Source of the DNA: DASYLJ01 sp964432595 | GTDB taxonomy: Bacteria > Desulfobacterota > Binatia > DP-6 | Direction: 5' to 3' | DNA length: 64,000 bases | Assembly: GCA_964432595.1 (NCBI GenBank) | Contig: CAYSOF010000019.1 | Span: forward strand, 65,579 to 129,578 | Shown: in pieces, positions 16,447 to 25,675 of the stretch | How the letters are laid out: every line of letters begins with the position of its first letter | Position numbering within the stretch: position 1 is the first letter of the stretch | Position numbers and translations under genes: made by a program | The notes under the pieces: model-generated | Told to the model about the DNA's origin: nothing | The model's input: the letters and a program-made list of their open reading frames with translations, nothing else | Databases searched by the model: none

Positions 16447-18350
16447 TCCGCGCCGCACTGCTGCTGCTCCTCCTCGTCACCCCCGCCGCGGCGCAGGAGC
16501 GCATCGTCGACTATCGGTCGCGCATCACCGTCGGGGCCGACGGCTCGCTCGACGTCGAGGAGACCATCGCCGTCGTCGCGCTCGGGCAGGAGATCAAGCG
16601 CGGCATCTTTCGCGACTTCCCGACGACCTACGACGGGCCGTGGTTCACCAGGCGCATCGTGCCGTTCGACCACGTGCGCGTGCAACGCGACGGCAAGGAC
16701 GAGGAGTTCCGGCTCGAGGAGCAGGAGAACGGCATGCGCGTCTACGCGGGCAACGCGGACGTCATGCTCGAGCCCGGCCCGCATACGTACGTCATCGACT
16801 ACCGCACCGACGACCAGCTCGGCTTCTTCGACGATCACGACGAGCTCTACTGGAACGTCACCGGCAACGGCTGGAGCTTCCCGATCGACCGCGTGACGGC
16901 GACCGTCGTGCTGCCGAAGGACGTGCCGCGTCGCGACGTCCGCGTCGAAGCCTACACCGGCTACGCCGGCGCCCAGGGCCGCGACTACGAGAGCGTCGTC
17001 GAGACGAGCACCGGCGAGGTGCGCTTCACGACGACGCGTCCGCTCGACGCGAGCGAGGGGCTCACGATCGTCGTCTCGTTCCCGAAGGGCTACGTGCAGC
17101 CGCCGACGGCCGAGGAACGCCGCGACGCCTTCGTGCGCGCGAACATGCCGCTGATCGTCGCCGTGGCCGGCGCGGGCGTCGTCATCCTCTACTTCCTGGG
17201 AGCATGGGTCCTGATCGGACGCGACCCCGGCCGGGGCACGATCATCCCGCGCTTCGCGCCGCCACGTGACCTGTCGCCCGCGTGCCTGCGCTACCTGACG
17301 CGCATGGGCTTCGATCAGGGCTGCTTCAGCGCCGGCCTCCTCGGGCTCGCGGTGAAGGGCGCCGTCCGCATCGACGACGAGAACGGCACGTACACCGTCG
17401 TTCGCCAGAAGGCCGAGGGTGCGAAGCTGACGCTCGACGAGCGCCGCATCCTGGCCACGCTGCTCTCGTCGAGCCAGATCAAGCTCGAGCAGAAGAACCA
17501 CACGACGATCCGCGGGGCGATCCGCGCCCTGCACGAAGCGCTCAAGCTCGAGTACGAAGGCACGATGTTCCAGGCGAACCGTCGCTGGTTCGTTCCCGGC
17601 GTCGTACTGGCCGCGCTCACCGTCGTCGCCGCTGCCATGAGCGGCACGCTGAGCCAACGGTTCGCAGCCGGATTCATGGCGGTGTGGCTCAGCGGCTGGA
17701 CGATGGGCGTGCTGGCGCTCGGCAAGGGGGTCGTCCAGGCGTGGTCGGCGCTCTTCCTGCCGCAGGGCGTGTTCGCGCGCATCGGCGCGCTGATCATCGC
17801 GCTCATCACCACGGCGTTCGCCCTGCCCTTCATGGCCGGCGAGGTGCTGGGCCTGTACATGCTCGGCGAGGCCACGACGAAATGGATGGGTCCCATCGTG
17901 ATCGCGCTGATGGGCCTCGCGTTCCTCTTCTACGACCTGCTGAAGCGTCCGACGCTCGCCGGACGCGCCCTCATGGACGAGATCGAGGGCTTCAAGATGT
18001 ACCTCGTCACCGCCGAGGGCGAGGTGCTGCGCCGCATGGACGGTCCGCCGCGGACGCTCGCGCTGTACGAGCGGTTGCTCCCCTACGCCGTCGCGCTCGA
18101 CGTCGAGAACGAATGGACCGAGCAGTTCGCGGAGCAGATCGCCGCCGCCGCGGCGAAGGGCGAGGACCGCGGGTACTCGCCGACGTGGTATCGCGGCAGC
18201 ACGTTCGGCGGCGGCGCGCTCGCCGGCCTGGGCGCGTCGATGTCGCACGCGATCTCGTCGTCGTCGACCGCGCCGGGCTCGCGCAGCGGGAGCAGCGGCG
18301 GCGGCTCGTCCGGCGGCGGTGGTGGCGGCGGCGGTGGCGGCGGATGGTGA
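16443..18350 (+). CDS. DUF2207 membrane protein with Gly-rich tail
   Basis: This 635-residue protein starts with a signal peptide (AALLLLLLVTPAAA). An extracytoplasmic beta-rich DUF2207 domain follows (about residues 20-225; DYRSRITVGADGSLDVEET). After this come one membrane helix near 238, a cytoplasmic part, two or three further membrane helices (about 375-495) and a second soluble part. The tail is almost pure Gly and Ser, ending in Trp, as in many family members. The GTG start overlaps the lemA stop, so the pair is translationally coupled. The function is unknown; the pair probably acts together in the envelope. Confidence 0.88.
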   Translation: MIRAALLLLLLVTPAAAQERIVDYRSRITVGADGSLDVEETIAVVALGQEIKRGIFRDFPTTYDGPWFTRRIVPFDHVRVQRDGKDEEFRLEEQENGMRVYAGNADVMLEPGPHTYVIDYRTDDQLGFFDDHDELYWNVTGNGWSFPIDRVTATVVLPKDVPRRDVRVEAYTGYAGAQGRDYESVVETSTGEVRFTTTRPLDASEGLTIVVSFPKGYVQPPTAEERRDAFVRANMPLIVAVAGAGVVILYFLGAWVLIGRDPGRGTIIPRFAPPRDLSPACLRYLTRMGFDQGCFSAGLLGLAVKGAVRIDDENGTYTVVRQKAEGAKLTLDERRILATLLSSSQIKLEQKNHTTIRGAIRALHEALKLEYEGTMFQANRRWFVPGVVLAALTVVAAAMSGTLSQRFAAGFMAVWLSGWTMGVLALGKGVVQAWSALFLPQGVFARIGALIIALITTAFALPFMAGEVLGLYMLGEATTKWMGPIVIALMGLAFLFYDLLKRPTLAGRALMDEIEGFKMYLVTAEGEVLRRMDGPPRTLALYERLLPYAVALDVENEWTEQFAEQIAAAAAKGEDRGYSPTWYRGSTFGGGALAGLGASMSHAISSSSTAPGSRSGSSGGGSSGGGGGGGGGGGW

Positions 18351-18356
18351 CGGCGG

Positions 18357-19574
18357 GTGGACCTGGCCGTCGTCGTCTTCGTGCTGGTGTACGCGGCGAT
18401 GCTGCTCGGCGGCATCCCGGGCCTGGCGCTCGACCGCACGGGGGCGGCGCTCCTCGGCGCGATCATCCTGATCGCGTCGGATGCGGTGCCGGCCGACGGG
18501 GCATGGAGCGCCGTGGACCTGCCGACGCTGTGCCTGCTGTTCGGGCTGATGGTCGTGTCGGCGCAGTTCCGGCTGGCCGGCTTCTACTCGCACGTCACGA
18601 GACGGCTCGCCGCGGCCGACGTATCGCCGCCGGCGATGCTCGGTCTGCTGGTCGTCGCCGCCGGCGTGCTCTCGGCGCTCTTGGCGAACGACATCGTCTG
18701 CCTGGCCATGACGCCGATCGTCGTCGAGGGGTGCGTGCGACGGCGGCTGCGGCCGCTGCCGTTCCTGCTGGCGCTGGCCTGCGCCTCGAACGTCGGTTCG
18801 GCCGCAACGCTGATCGGCAACCCGCAGAACATGCTCATCGGCGAGGCGCTCGACGTGTCGTTCGCCGGCTACCTCGCGGACGCGCTCGTTCCCACCGTCG
18901 TGGGCCTCGGCATCGTATGGATGGTGGTCGCGTGGACGTTTCGTGAACGGTGGACGGCGCCCGCCGACGACGTGCCGGCGGTGACGGCGCCGCCGTTCGA
19001 CCGCGCGCAGGCGTGCAAGGGCGGCGTCGTGCTCGCGGCGCTGGTCGCGCTCTTCCTGACGACGTCGTGGCCGCGCGACCACCTCGCGCTCGCCGCGGCC
19101 GGCATCGTCCTCACCAGCCGGCGCATGGCGTCGCGCCCGATGCTGGCGCTCGTCGACTGGCACCTCCTCGTGCTCTTCGTCGGCCTGTTCGTCGTGAACG
19201 GCGCCGTCGCCGCCACGGGCATCCCGGCGCGCGCGCTCGCCGCGCTGGCGGACGCCGGCGTCGATCTGACGCAGCCCGTGTGGCTCTTCGGGACGACCGT
19301 CGTCCTCTCGAACCTGGTGTCGAACGTTCCCGCCGTCATGCTGCTGCTGCCCGCGGCGACGCACGCGCTCGCCGGCCCCATCCTGGCGCTCGCCAGCACA
19401 CTCGCCGGCAACCTCTTCCTCGTCGGCAGCATCGCGAACCTGATCGTCGCCGAGCAGGCGGCGCCGCTCGGCGTCCGCATCGGCTGGGCCGACCACGCGC
19501 GCGTCGGCGTGCCGGTCACGCTGTTGACGCTCCTCGTCGCGGCGGTCTGGCTCGCGCTGCGGACGTTCTGGTAA
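18357..19574 (+). CDS. ArsB/NhaD/CitM-type anion or citrate transporter family protein
   Basis: This 405-residue integral membrane protein has about 10-11 helices and the two inverted repeats of the ion transporter superfamily. Family motifs include LLANDIVCLAMTPIVVE, SNVGSAATLIGNPQN, LVSNVPAVMLLLP and a C-terminal LAGNLFLVGSIANLIVAEQA. These SNxxT and GNPQN loops match ArsB/YbiR-like anion transporters. The substrate cannot be read from the sequence, and no ars genes are nearby. It begins with GTG 6 bases after the DUF2207 gene and is probably in the same operon. Confidence 0.86.
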   Translation: MDLAVVVFVLVYAAMLLGGIPGLALDRTGAALLGAIILIASDAVPADGAWSAVDLPTLCLLFGLMVVSAQFRLAGFYSHVTRRLAAADVSPPAMLGLLVVAAGVLSALLANDIVCLAMTPIVVEGCVRRRLRPLPFLLALACASNVGSAATLIGNPQNMLIGEALDVSFAGYLADALVPTVVGLGIVWMVVAWTFRERWTAPADDVPAVTAPPFDRAQACKGGVVLAALVALFLTTSWPRDHLALAAAGIVLTSRRMASRPMLALVDWHLLVLFVGLFVVNGAVAATGIPARALAALADAGVDLTQPVWLFGTTVVLSNLVSNVPAVMLLLPAATHALAGPILALASTLAGNLFLVGSIANLIVAEQAAPLGVRIGWADHARVGVPVTLLTLLVAAVWLALRTFW

Positions 19575-19589
19575 GAGCCGAAATCGAAC

Positions 19590-20732
19590 ATGCGTTCGCT
19601 TCCGCTCGGCACCCTCCGGATGCTCGATCTCTCGCGCCAGCTCCCCGGGCCGTTCTGCTCCACGATGCTCGCGGACCTCGGCATGGACGTCCTCGTCATC
19701 ACGGCGCCGAACGATCCGTTCCAGCTCGGCATCCCGTTCCTCGCGCGCAACAAGCGCAGCATGACGCTCAATCTGAAGGCCCCCGCCGGCCGCGACGTCT
19801 TCCTCGAGCTCGTGAAGAACGCCGACGTCGTGCTCGAGGGCTTCCGTCCCGGCGTCGCCGCGCGCCTCGGGATCGGCTGGGAGACGCTGCACGCATTGAA
19901 CCCGCGCCTCGTCTACTGCGCGATCTCGGGCTACGGGCAGGACGGCCCCTACCGCGACAAGGTGGGCCACGACCTGAATTATCTCGGCTACGCTGGCGTC
20001 CTCGAGTACTGCGGTCCGCCCGAGGGTCCGCCGATGATTCCGGGCGTGCAGGTCGCCGACGTCGGCGCCGGGTCGTTGATGGCCGCCGTGGGCATTCTCT
20101 CGGCGATCATCGCCCGCCAGCAGACGGGACGCGGACAGATGGTGGACGTCAGCATGCTGGACGGCGCAGCGGCGTGGAACGTCTGCCATCAGGTGCTGCA
20201 CCACTTCTCCGGCGTGCTGCCGCAGCGCGGGCGCGAGCAGCTCACGGGACACTTCGCCTGCTACCACGTCTATCCGACGCAGGACGGCCGCTGGGTCACC
20301 GTCGGCGCGTACGAGCCGCACTTCTGGACGACGCTCTGCCGCCACTTCGGCCGGGAGGACTTCATCGCCGACCAGTGGGCCGAGGGCGCGCGGCGCGAAG
20401 AGATGATCGCCTTCTTCCGCGAGGCGTTCCGCGCGAAGCCGCTCGCGCACTGGCTCGAGGTCCTGGGGCCGCAGGACATCTGCTTCGGGCCCGTCAACGA
20501 CCTGCTCGACGCGTACGACGATCCACAGCTGCGCCATCGCGGGATGGTCGTCGAGATGGAGACGCCGTCGGGCCCGACGCGCTTCATGGGCCCGCCGATC
20601 AAGCTCTCGGACACGCCGGCGACCATCCGCACGCCGCCCGCGCAGTTCGGACAGCACACGGACGACGTGCTCGCCGCGCTCGGCCGCTCGGCGGAGGAGA
20701 TCGCCGCGCTGCGAGCCGCCGGCACCATCTGA
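19590..20732 (+). CDS. CaiB/BaiF family (type III) CoA-transferase
   Basis: This 380-residue class III CoA-transferase has DLSRQLPGPFCSTMLADLGMDV at the N-terminus, NKRSMTLNLKAP, and VLEGFRPGVAARLGIG. The catalytic Asp lies in GHDLNYLGYAG. It transfers CoA between carboxylic acids through an aspartyl-CoA thioester. It leads an operon with an amidohydrolase and a GNAT protein, which suggests use on an acid formed in ring or side-chain breakdown; the substrate is unknown. Confidence 0.9.
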   Translation: MRSLPLGTLRMLDLSRQLPGPFCSTMLADLGMDVLVITAPNDPFQLGIPFLARNKRSMTLNLKAPAGRDVFLELVKNADVVLEGFRPGVAARLGIGWETLHALNPRLVYCAISGYGQDGPYRDKVGHDLNYLGYAGVLEYCGPPEGPPMIPGVQVADVGAGSLMAAVGILSAIIARQQTGRGQMVDVSMLDGAAAWNVCHQVLHHFSGVLPQRGREQLTGHFACYHVYPTQDGRWVTVGAYEPHFWTTLCRHFGREDFIADQWAEGARREEMIAFFREAFRAKPLAHWLEVLGPQDICFGPVNDLLDAYDDPQLRHRGMVVEMETPSGPTRFMGPPIKLSDTPATIRTPPAQFGQHTDDVLAALGRSAEEIAALRAAGTI

Positions 20733-20748
20733 CGGGGAGGAACGACAC

Positions 20749-21822
20749 ATGGCACGCGTGATCGACGCCGACGCGCACATCGTCGAAGGCCGGGAGCTGA
20801 TGGCCGAGCTGATGCAGCGCTTCCCCGACAAGATCCGGCTGGCGAATCCGGGCGAGGAGACCGCGCTCTTCATCGAGGGCCGTCCCTACCCGAAGTCGAG
20901 CGGCCCGGGCGCCGGTTGCCGCGCCGAGGAAGGCATGTGCCTCGATCGCGGCGCGAATCCCTTCACCGTCGACGGTGTCCTCGCCGACGCCGACAAGGAA
21001 GGCATCGACGGGATGGTGTTCTTCCCGAGCGCCGCGCTCGGCCTGCCGGGCTACGAAGACCAGCGCTTCGCCGCCGACGTCGCGCGCGCCTACAACCGGT
21101 GGATGGCGGGCTGGTGCGCGCAGAGCCCGCGCCGCCTCTACGGCGTCTGTCTCGTGCCGATCGAGGACGTGGGAACGTCGATCGCGATCATGCGCGAGGG
21201 CAAGGAGCTCGGCCTCGTCGCCACGATGGTTCCGGCCGTACTGCGCACGCGGAACCTCGACCACCCCGACCTCGAGCCGTTCTGGGCGGCCGCCGCCGAG
21301 CTCGACATGCCGCTCGGCATCCACGGTGCGCCGGGCATCCACCTCCCGAACCTCGGCTCGCACCGCTTCGACAACTATCTCCAGGTGCATTGCGTGAGCT
21401 TCCCGTTCGACATGATGGTGGCGTCGACGTCGCTCATTCTGGGCGGCGTCTTCGAGCGGCATCCGAAGCTGCGCGTCGCGCTGCTGGAGAGCGGCGTCGG
21501 CTGGGTGCCCTACTTCATGGAGCGCATGGAGGAGCACCTCGAAAAGCGCGGCCGACTGACGCCGGAGTGCAAGCACGAGCCGAAGGAGTACATCGAGCGC
21601 GGGCAGCTCTACGTCAGCTGCGAGCCCGAGGAGGTGTCGGTCCCGCTCGCGGCACAGACGCTCGGCGAGCACTTCATCATGTACGCGAGCGACTACCCGC
21701 ACTGGGACAGCGACTTCCCGAACTCGACGAAGCCGATGCGCGCCCGCACCGACATCTCCGACGCACTCCGCGCGCGCATCATGGGCGCCAACGCCGAGCG
21801 CTTCTACAACCTCGCGCACTAG
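20749..21822 (+). CDS. Amidohydrolase-2 (ACMSD-like) family metal-dependent hydrolase
   Basis: This 357-residue TIM-barrel protein belongs to the amidohydrolase-related branch that includes ACMSD decarboxylases. Metal-site motifs include DADAHI near the N-terminus, GIHGAPGIH in the middle and YASDYPHWD near the C-terminus, giving the Asp/His set for one divalent metal. Members hydrolyse, decarboxylate or hydrate cyclic or conjugated substrates. It is preceded by GGGGAGGA 16 bases after the CoA-transferase stop, so they share an operon. The product could be a ring-opening hydrolase or a decarboxylase. Confidence 0.87.
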   Translation: MARVIDADAHIVEGRELMAELMQRFPDKIRLANPGEETALFIEGRPYPKSSGPGAGCRAEEGMCLDRGANPFTVDGVLADADKEGIDGMVFFPSAALGLPGYEDQRFAADVARAYNRWMAGWCAQSPRRLYGVCLVPIEDVGTSIAIMREGKELGLVATMVPAVLRTRNLDHPDLEPFWAAAAELDMPLGIHGAPGIHLPNLGSHRFDNYLQVHCVSFPFDMMVASTSLILGGVFERHPKLRVALLESGVGWVPYFMERMEEHLEKRGRLTPECKHEPKEYIERGQLYVSCEPEEVSVPLAAQTLGEHFIMYASDYPHWDSDFPNSTKPMRARTDISDALRARIMGANAERFYNLAH

Positions 21823-22757
21823 TGTCCGACACGGTCACCGTCCGGCCGCTGCGCGAGGCCGATCTCGCCGCGGCCGACCGCGTCTTCCGTCGCGCGTTCG
21901 GGACGTTCCTGCGGCTGCCCGATCCGATGACGTTCGCCGGCAAGGCGGACCCGCTGCGTTCGCGCTGGCGCGAGCACCCCGAGGCGGGCTTCGTCGCCGA
22001 GGAGGACGGCCGTCTCGTCGGCTCGAATCTCGCGGTGCGCTGGGGGAGCGTGGGGTTCTTCGGCCCGCTCTCCGTCGATCCCGATCTCTGGAACCGCAAG
22101 CTGGGCCAGCGCCTCATGGCGCCGATCATGGACACGTTCGCGGCGTGGGACCTGCGGCTGAGCGGGCTCTTCACGTTTCCCGACAGCACGAAGCACGTCG
22201 GGCTCTACCAGCGCTTCGGCTTCTTGCCGAAGTGCCTCACCATCGTGCTGTCGCGACCCCCCGCGCCGACGGTCGACGGCCCGCTCGAGACGCTCGGCGC
22301 GACGCCGAGCGAGGCCGACCTCGCCGCGTGTCGCGACGTCGCGGAGAGCATCTATCGCGGCCTCGACCTGACGACGGCCATCAGACATCTCGCGACGCAC
22401 GGGCTCGGCGACACGGTGGTCGTTCGCGACGGCGCCGCGATCTCGGGCTTCGCCGTGTGCCACTGCGGGCCGGGCGCCGACGCGGACACGGGCGAGTGCT
22501 TCGTCAAGTTCGCCGCCGTGCGGCCGGGCGCCGACGCGCCCGCACGCCTGACCCGCCTGCTCGACGCCGTCGACCGGCTCGCCGTCGCGCGCGGCCTGCG
22601 CGTCGTGCTCGCCGGCATGAACACCGCGCGGATCGAGGCCTACCGCCTGTTGCTCGCGCGCGGGTTCCGCGGCGTCTTCCACGGCGTCACGATGGCGCGC
22701 GACGGCGACCCCGGTTACGACGTGCCGAACGCGTTCGTCATCGACGACTGGCGCTGA
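21822..22757 (+). CDS. GNAT family N-acetyltransferase, double-domain
   Basis: This 311-residue protein has an N-terminal GNAT domain (about residues 3-150), with the acetyl-CoA loop region SVDPDLWNRKLGQRLMAPIM and the late GLYQRFGFLPK segment. A second, degenerate GNAT-like domain (about 165-300) ends in EAYRLLLARGFRGVFHGVTM. The GTG start shares a base with the preceding TAG, so it is translationally coupled to the amidohydrolase gene. The acyl acceptor is unknown. Its 3' end overlaps the convergent thioesterase gene by 20 bases. Confidence 0.82.
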   Translation: MSDTVTVRPLREADLAAADRVFRRAFGTFLRLPDPMTFAGKADPLRSRWREHPEAGFVAEEDGRLVGSNLAVRWGSVGFFGPLSVDPDLWNRKLGQRLMAPIMDTFAAWDLRLSGLFTFPDSTKHVGLYQRFGFLPKCLTIVLSRPPAPTVDGPLETLGATPSEADLAACRDVAESIYRGLDLTTAIRHLATHGLGDTVVVRDGAAISGFAVCHCGPGADADTGECFVKFAAVRPGADAPARLTRLLDAVDRLAVARGLRVVLAGMNTARIEAYRLLLARGFRGVFHGVTMARDGDPGYDVPNAFVIDDWR

Positions 22758-23604
22758 CGCGCGTCCGGCGGGGGAGGACGCGGATCAGGCCCTCCTGCGC
22801 CACCGACGCGATGCGGACGCCGTCGGCGCGATACATCGCGCCGTGGACGAAGCCGCGGCCGGCGGCGGCCACCGGGCTCTCGCTCGCGTAGAGCACCCAG
22901 CCGTCGAAGCGCGGCGGCTGATGGAGCCAGATCGCGTGGTCGAGGCTCGCGCCGAGCCCCGCGCCCCACATGAGCCCGTGCGGACGGCCCGCCGTGCTGA
23001 GCAGGCTGCGATCGGTGGCGAACGCCAGGACCGCGGCGTGCACGAGCGGGTCGTCGGGCAGCACGCCCCGCGGCCGCATCCAGATCGCACGCCGGGCGGC
23101 CCGGCCCGGCTGCGGCGTGGCGGTCGCGGGATCGCACTCGCGCACCTCGAGCGGACCGTCGGGGCGACGACGCACCTCGGGCCCGAGGACCTGCACGCGC
23201 AGGTCCTCCCAGTCGGGCAGACCGTCGGGCGGCGGCACCGCCGGCATCGGGTCCTGATGCGCGAGCCCCGCCTGCTGCCGCGTGAAGCTCGCCGTCAGCG
23301 CGAACAGCTCCTCGCCGGACTGCTCCCCCGACACGCGGCGCGCGGCGAACGACACGCCGTCGCGGACGCGCGTCACCCGCCAGGTGATCGGCACGCCGTG
23401 GCGTCCCGAGCGCAGGAAGTAGGCGTGCACAGAGTGTGGCACGCCGCGCTCGACCGTACGCCCGGCCGCGACGACGGCCTGCGCCGCGAGCATCCCGCCG
23501 AAGACGCGCCCCTCGCCGCCGCCCGGCTCGCCGCGGAAGACGTCGTCGCCCGCCGGCTCGAGGTCGAGGCGATGCAGCAGACGGTCGAGCGGCGTCTGGC
23601 TCAA
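22738..23604 (-). CDS. Acyl-CoA thioesterase II (TesB) family protein
   Basis: This 288-residue double-hotdog protein resembles acyl-CoA thioesterase II: FGGMLAAQAVVAAGRTV and HSVHAYFLRSG in the first half, and LGASLDHAIWLH, ASESPVAAAGRGF and VAQEGLIRV in the second. The Asp, Ser/Thr and Gln catalytic set is recognisable. It would hydrolyse acyl-CoA to free acid and CoA. The likely TTG start overlaps the stop of the upstream oxidoreductase (TTGA), so they are coupled and share the palindrome-bearing promoter. Other starts give no such coupling, but the TTG choice is inference. Confidence 0.84.
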   Translation of the reverse strand: MSQTPLDRLLHRLDLEPAGDDVFRGEPGGGEGRVFGGMLAAQAVVAAGRTVERGVPHSVHAYFLRSGRHGVPITWRVTRVRDGVSFAARRVSGEQSGEELFALTASFTRQQAGLAHQDPMPAVPPPDGLPDWEDLRVQVLGPEVRRRPDGPLEVRECDPATATPQPGRAARRAIWMRPRGVLPDDPLVHAAVLAFATDRSLLSTAGRPHGLMWGAGLGASLDHAIWLHQPPRFDGWVLYASESPVAAAGRGFVHGAMYRADGVRIASVAQEGLIRVLPRRTRVSASRR

Positions 23605-24695
23605 CGGAACTCGGGGATGACGTGCTGCCCGAACAACTCGATCGACCGCATCACCTTGTCCGCGGGGATCTTGTACGGGTTCATGAGGCAGAGCAGCTGG
23701 TCGCACCCCGCGTCGCGATACCGGCGCACGCGTTCGATGCAGCGCTCCGGAGTGCCGACGATCACCGCGCCCATGTCGTCGAGCACGTCGAACGTCAGGT
23801 GCGACATGTCGAGGTCGCGCAGCATCTTGGCGTACTCGTACGTGCCGAGGTCCTTGTTCTGCTCCATCTGCCACGTCGCCAGCGAGCCGATCAGCGCGGT
23901 GCTCTTCTGCAGATACCAGACGACGGACTCGGCGGCGTTCTGCTTCGCCTCCTCGTTCGTCTCGGCGCAATGCACCATCGTGAACGTCGCGGCGCGCGGG
24001 TTGACGGCGCGCTTCCCCGGCGACGCCTCCTTCAGGCCGTCGCGGTAGAGCTGGATGCGGGCGGCGAGCTCCTCGGGGGGCACGCCGATCGTGAACGACA
24101 GCAGACCGAGCCCCTTCCTGCCCGCGAGCGTGTGGCTGTCCGGGCTGGTCGACGCCACCCAGAGCGGCGGGTGCGGCTTCTGCAGCGGCTTCGGGTGCAC
24201 GCGGCGCGGCGGCACCTTGAAGTACTTGCCCTCCCACTCGAACACGTCGTTGGTCCACGCGCCATGGACGACGTCGAGCGCCTCTTCCCACATCCCGCGC
24301 GTGTCCTGCGGATCGATGCCGAAGCCTTCGAGCTCGGGCCGCGTCGACGAGCGTCCCGTGCCGAACTCCAGCCGGCCGTCCGACACGCAGTCGATCATCG
24401 CCGCCATCTCGGCGACGCGCACCGGATGGTTGTACGGGAACGGCAGCAGCCGCACGCCGTGCCCGATGCGGATGGTCTTCGTCCGCGCGGCGATCGCGCC
24501 GTAGAGCACCTCGGGCGCCGAGCAGTGCGAGAACTCCGAGAGGAAGTGGTGCTCGACGGACCAGACGTGCGTGAAGCCGACCTGCTCGCCGCGCACCGCC
24601 TGCTCGATCATCGCGTGGTAGGCGTCGCGCTCGTCGCGCTCGCCCCACGGCGCGGGCACGGGGATCTCGTAGAAGAGGCCGAAGTCGAGCGCCAT
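23601..24695 (-). CDS. Luciferase-like (LLM) flavin/F420-dependent monooxygenase or oxidoreductase
   Basis: This 364-residue bacterial luciferase-family protein is closest in pattern to the alkanal-monooxygenase-like branch: LDFGLFYEIPVP at the N-terminus, THVWSVEHHFLSEFSHCSAPE, IRIGHGVRLLPFPYNHPVRVAE, and DGRLEFGTGRSSTRPELEGFG. It could be an FMN- or F420-dependent oxidoreductase or monooxygenase acting on an acyl or terpenoid intermediate. It leads the operon with the TesB thioesterase. The start codon lies 37 bases after the first -35 base, so the mRNA appears leaderless. Confidence 0.87.
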   Translation of the reverse strand: MALDFGLFYEIPVPAPWGERDERDAYHAMIEQAVRGEQVGFTHVWSVEHHFLSEFSHCSAPEVLYGAIAARTKTIRIGHGVRLLPFPYNHPVRVAEMAAMIDCVSDGRLEFGTGRSSTRPELEGFGIDPQDTRGMWEEALDVVHGAWTNDVFEWEGKYFKVPPRRVHPKPLQKPHPPLWVASTSPDSHTLAGRKGLGLLSFTIGVPPEELAARIQLYRDGLKEASPGKRAVNPRAATFTMVHCAETNEEAKQNAAESVVWYLQKSTALIGSLATWQMEQNKDLGTYEYAKMLRDLDMSHLTFDVLDDMGAVIVGTPERCIERVRRYRDAGCDQLLCLMNPYKIPADKVMRSIELFGQHVIPEFR

Positions 24696-24703
24696 GCCGG
24701 TGG

Positions 24704-24732
24704 GCGTAGCCCAAACGCGCGTTTGGCTGCAA
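24704..24732 (-). promoter_or_regulatory. Promoter with perfect palindromic operator for the oxidoreductase/thioesterase operon
   Basis: On the minus strand, TTGCAG (24732-24727), a 17-base spacer and CTACGC (24709-24704) precede the ATG. The spacer is almost filled by CCAAACGCGCGTTTGG (24726-24711), a perfect 16-base palindrome of the same form as those at 11660, 41778 and 45161. Here the operator begins just after the -35 box rather than within it. Confidence 0.72.
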
Positions 24733-24735
24733 GCC

Positions 24736-25605
24736 TCACTCGATCGATCGGATCGTCGACGCGAGCCCGGTCGTGCCCTGGTCCATGCCGGTCGCCTGCA
24801 TCATGCCCTGCCCGCCGGCGAAGCGGCGCATCGTGTTGCCGCCGACGGCGGTGAGTCCGCCGTCCACGACGAGCGCGGTGCCCGTGACGAAGCGCGCGTC
24901 GTCGCTCGCGAGGTAGAGCGCCGCGGCGGCGATGTCCTCGGGCCGCCCGTGCTCGGGCCACGGCTGCATCTCGTCCATGAGGGGACGCAGGCCGTCGGGA
25001 TCGCCGCGGTGGATGAGCGGCGTCAGGATGCCGCCCGGGCAGATCGCGTTGACGCGAATGCGCTCGGGCGCGAGCTCGATCGCCACCGCACGCGACAGAT
25101 TGATCACGGCGGCCTTCGCGGCCGAGTACGCCTGCGGACCGTCGCCGCCGCTCAACCCCGCGACCGACGCGGTGTTGATGATCGATCCGCCGCCCTGCCC
25201 CGTCATCGCGCGCGCCCCGTGCTTGATGCCGAGGAAGACGCCGCGCACGAGCACGGCGAACGTCCGATCGAAGTCCTCGACGCTGGTCTGCGTGATCGGC
25301 CCGAACGCGCCCGCGAACCCGGCGTTGTTGAAGACGACGTCGAGCCGCCCGAAGTGCCGCACGCCGCGGTCGAAGGCAGCAGCCACCTGCGCCTCGTCGG
25401 CGACGTCGGCGTGCGCGAGCTGGACGACGCGCTCGCCGTGCCCGGCGCGGCCGGCGAGCTCGAGCGTCTCGCGGCCCGTCTCCTCGTTCAGGTCGACGAC
25501 GAGCACGCGCGCGCCTTCGTCCAAGAAGCGCAGCACCGTGGCGCGACCGATGCCGTTGCCGCCGCCGGTGATGAGCGCGATCTTGCCGTCGAGTCGTCCC
25601 GCCAT
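24736..25605 (-). CDS. Classical short-chain dehydrogenase/reductase
   Basis: This 289-residue NAD(P)-dependent SDR has TGGGNGIG for the cofactor, NNAGFAG, the Ser in INTASVAG and YSAAK for the catalytic pair, and VNAICPGGILTP. An Asp at the end of the second strand (VVDLNE) suggests NAD preference. It should oxidise or reduce a hydroxyl/keto pair. The C-terminus carries about 30 extra residues after the usual VDGG end, rich in Gly, Met and Thr. An upstream ATG at 25617 overlaps the predicted -10 box, so the second ATG, 37 bases from the -35 box, was chosen. Confidence 0.88.
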   Translation of the reverse strand: MAGRLDGKIALITGGGNGIGRATVLRFLDEGARVLVVDLNEETGRETLELAGRAGHGERVVQLAHADVADEAQVAAAFDRGVRHFGRLDVVFNNAGFAGAFGPITQTSVEDFDRTFAVLVRGVFLGIKHGARAMTGQGGGSIINTASVAGLSGGDGPQAYSAAKAAVINLSRAVAIELAPERIRVNAICPGGILTPLIHRGDPDGLRPLMDEMQPWPEHGRPEDIAAAALYLASDDARFVTGTALVVDGGLTAVGGNTMRRFAGGQGMMQATGMDQGTTGLASTIRSIE

Positions 25606-25613
25606 GCGACGCA

Positions 25614-25642
25614 CCATCGGGCGCCGCGCCGCTCGCTGTCAA
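25614..25642 (-). promoter_or_regulatory. Leaderless-type promoter of the SDR gene
   Basis: On the minus strand, TTGACA (25642-25637), 17 bases and CGATGG (25619-25614) place the ATG at 25605 37 bases after the first -35 base. No palindrome is present. The geometry decides the start codon of the SDR gene. Confidence 0.5.
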
Positions 25643-25675
25643 GGAAGCCCCGCGCCGTGGTAGTGCCCGCGCGGC

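Noticed and set aside
16302..20873. A 1523-codon minus-strand open frame over the LemA, DUF2207, transporter and CoA-transferase genes
   Set aside because: Antisense of four genes with clear families; low-complexity translation.
25606..25617. ATG at 25617 as start of the SDR gene
   Set aside because: It overlaps the predicted -10 box; the ATG at 25605 has the usual distance.
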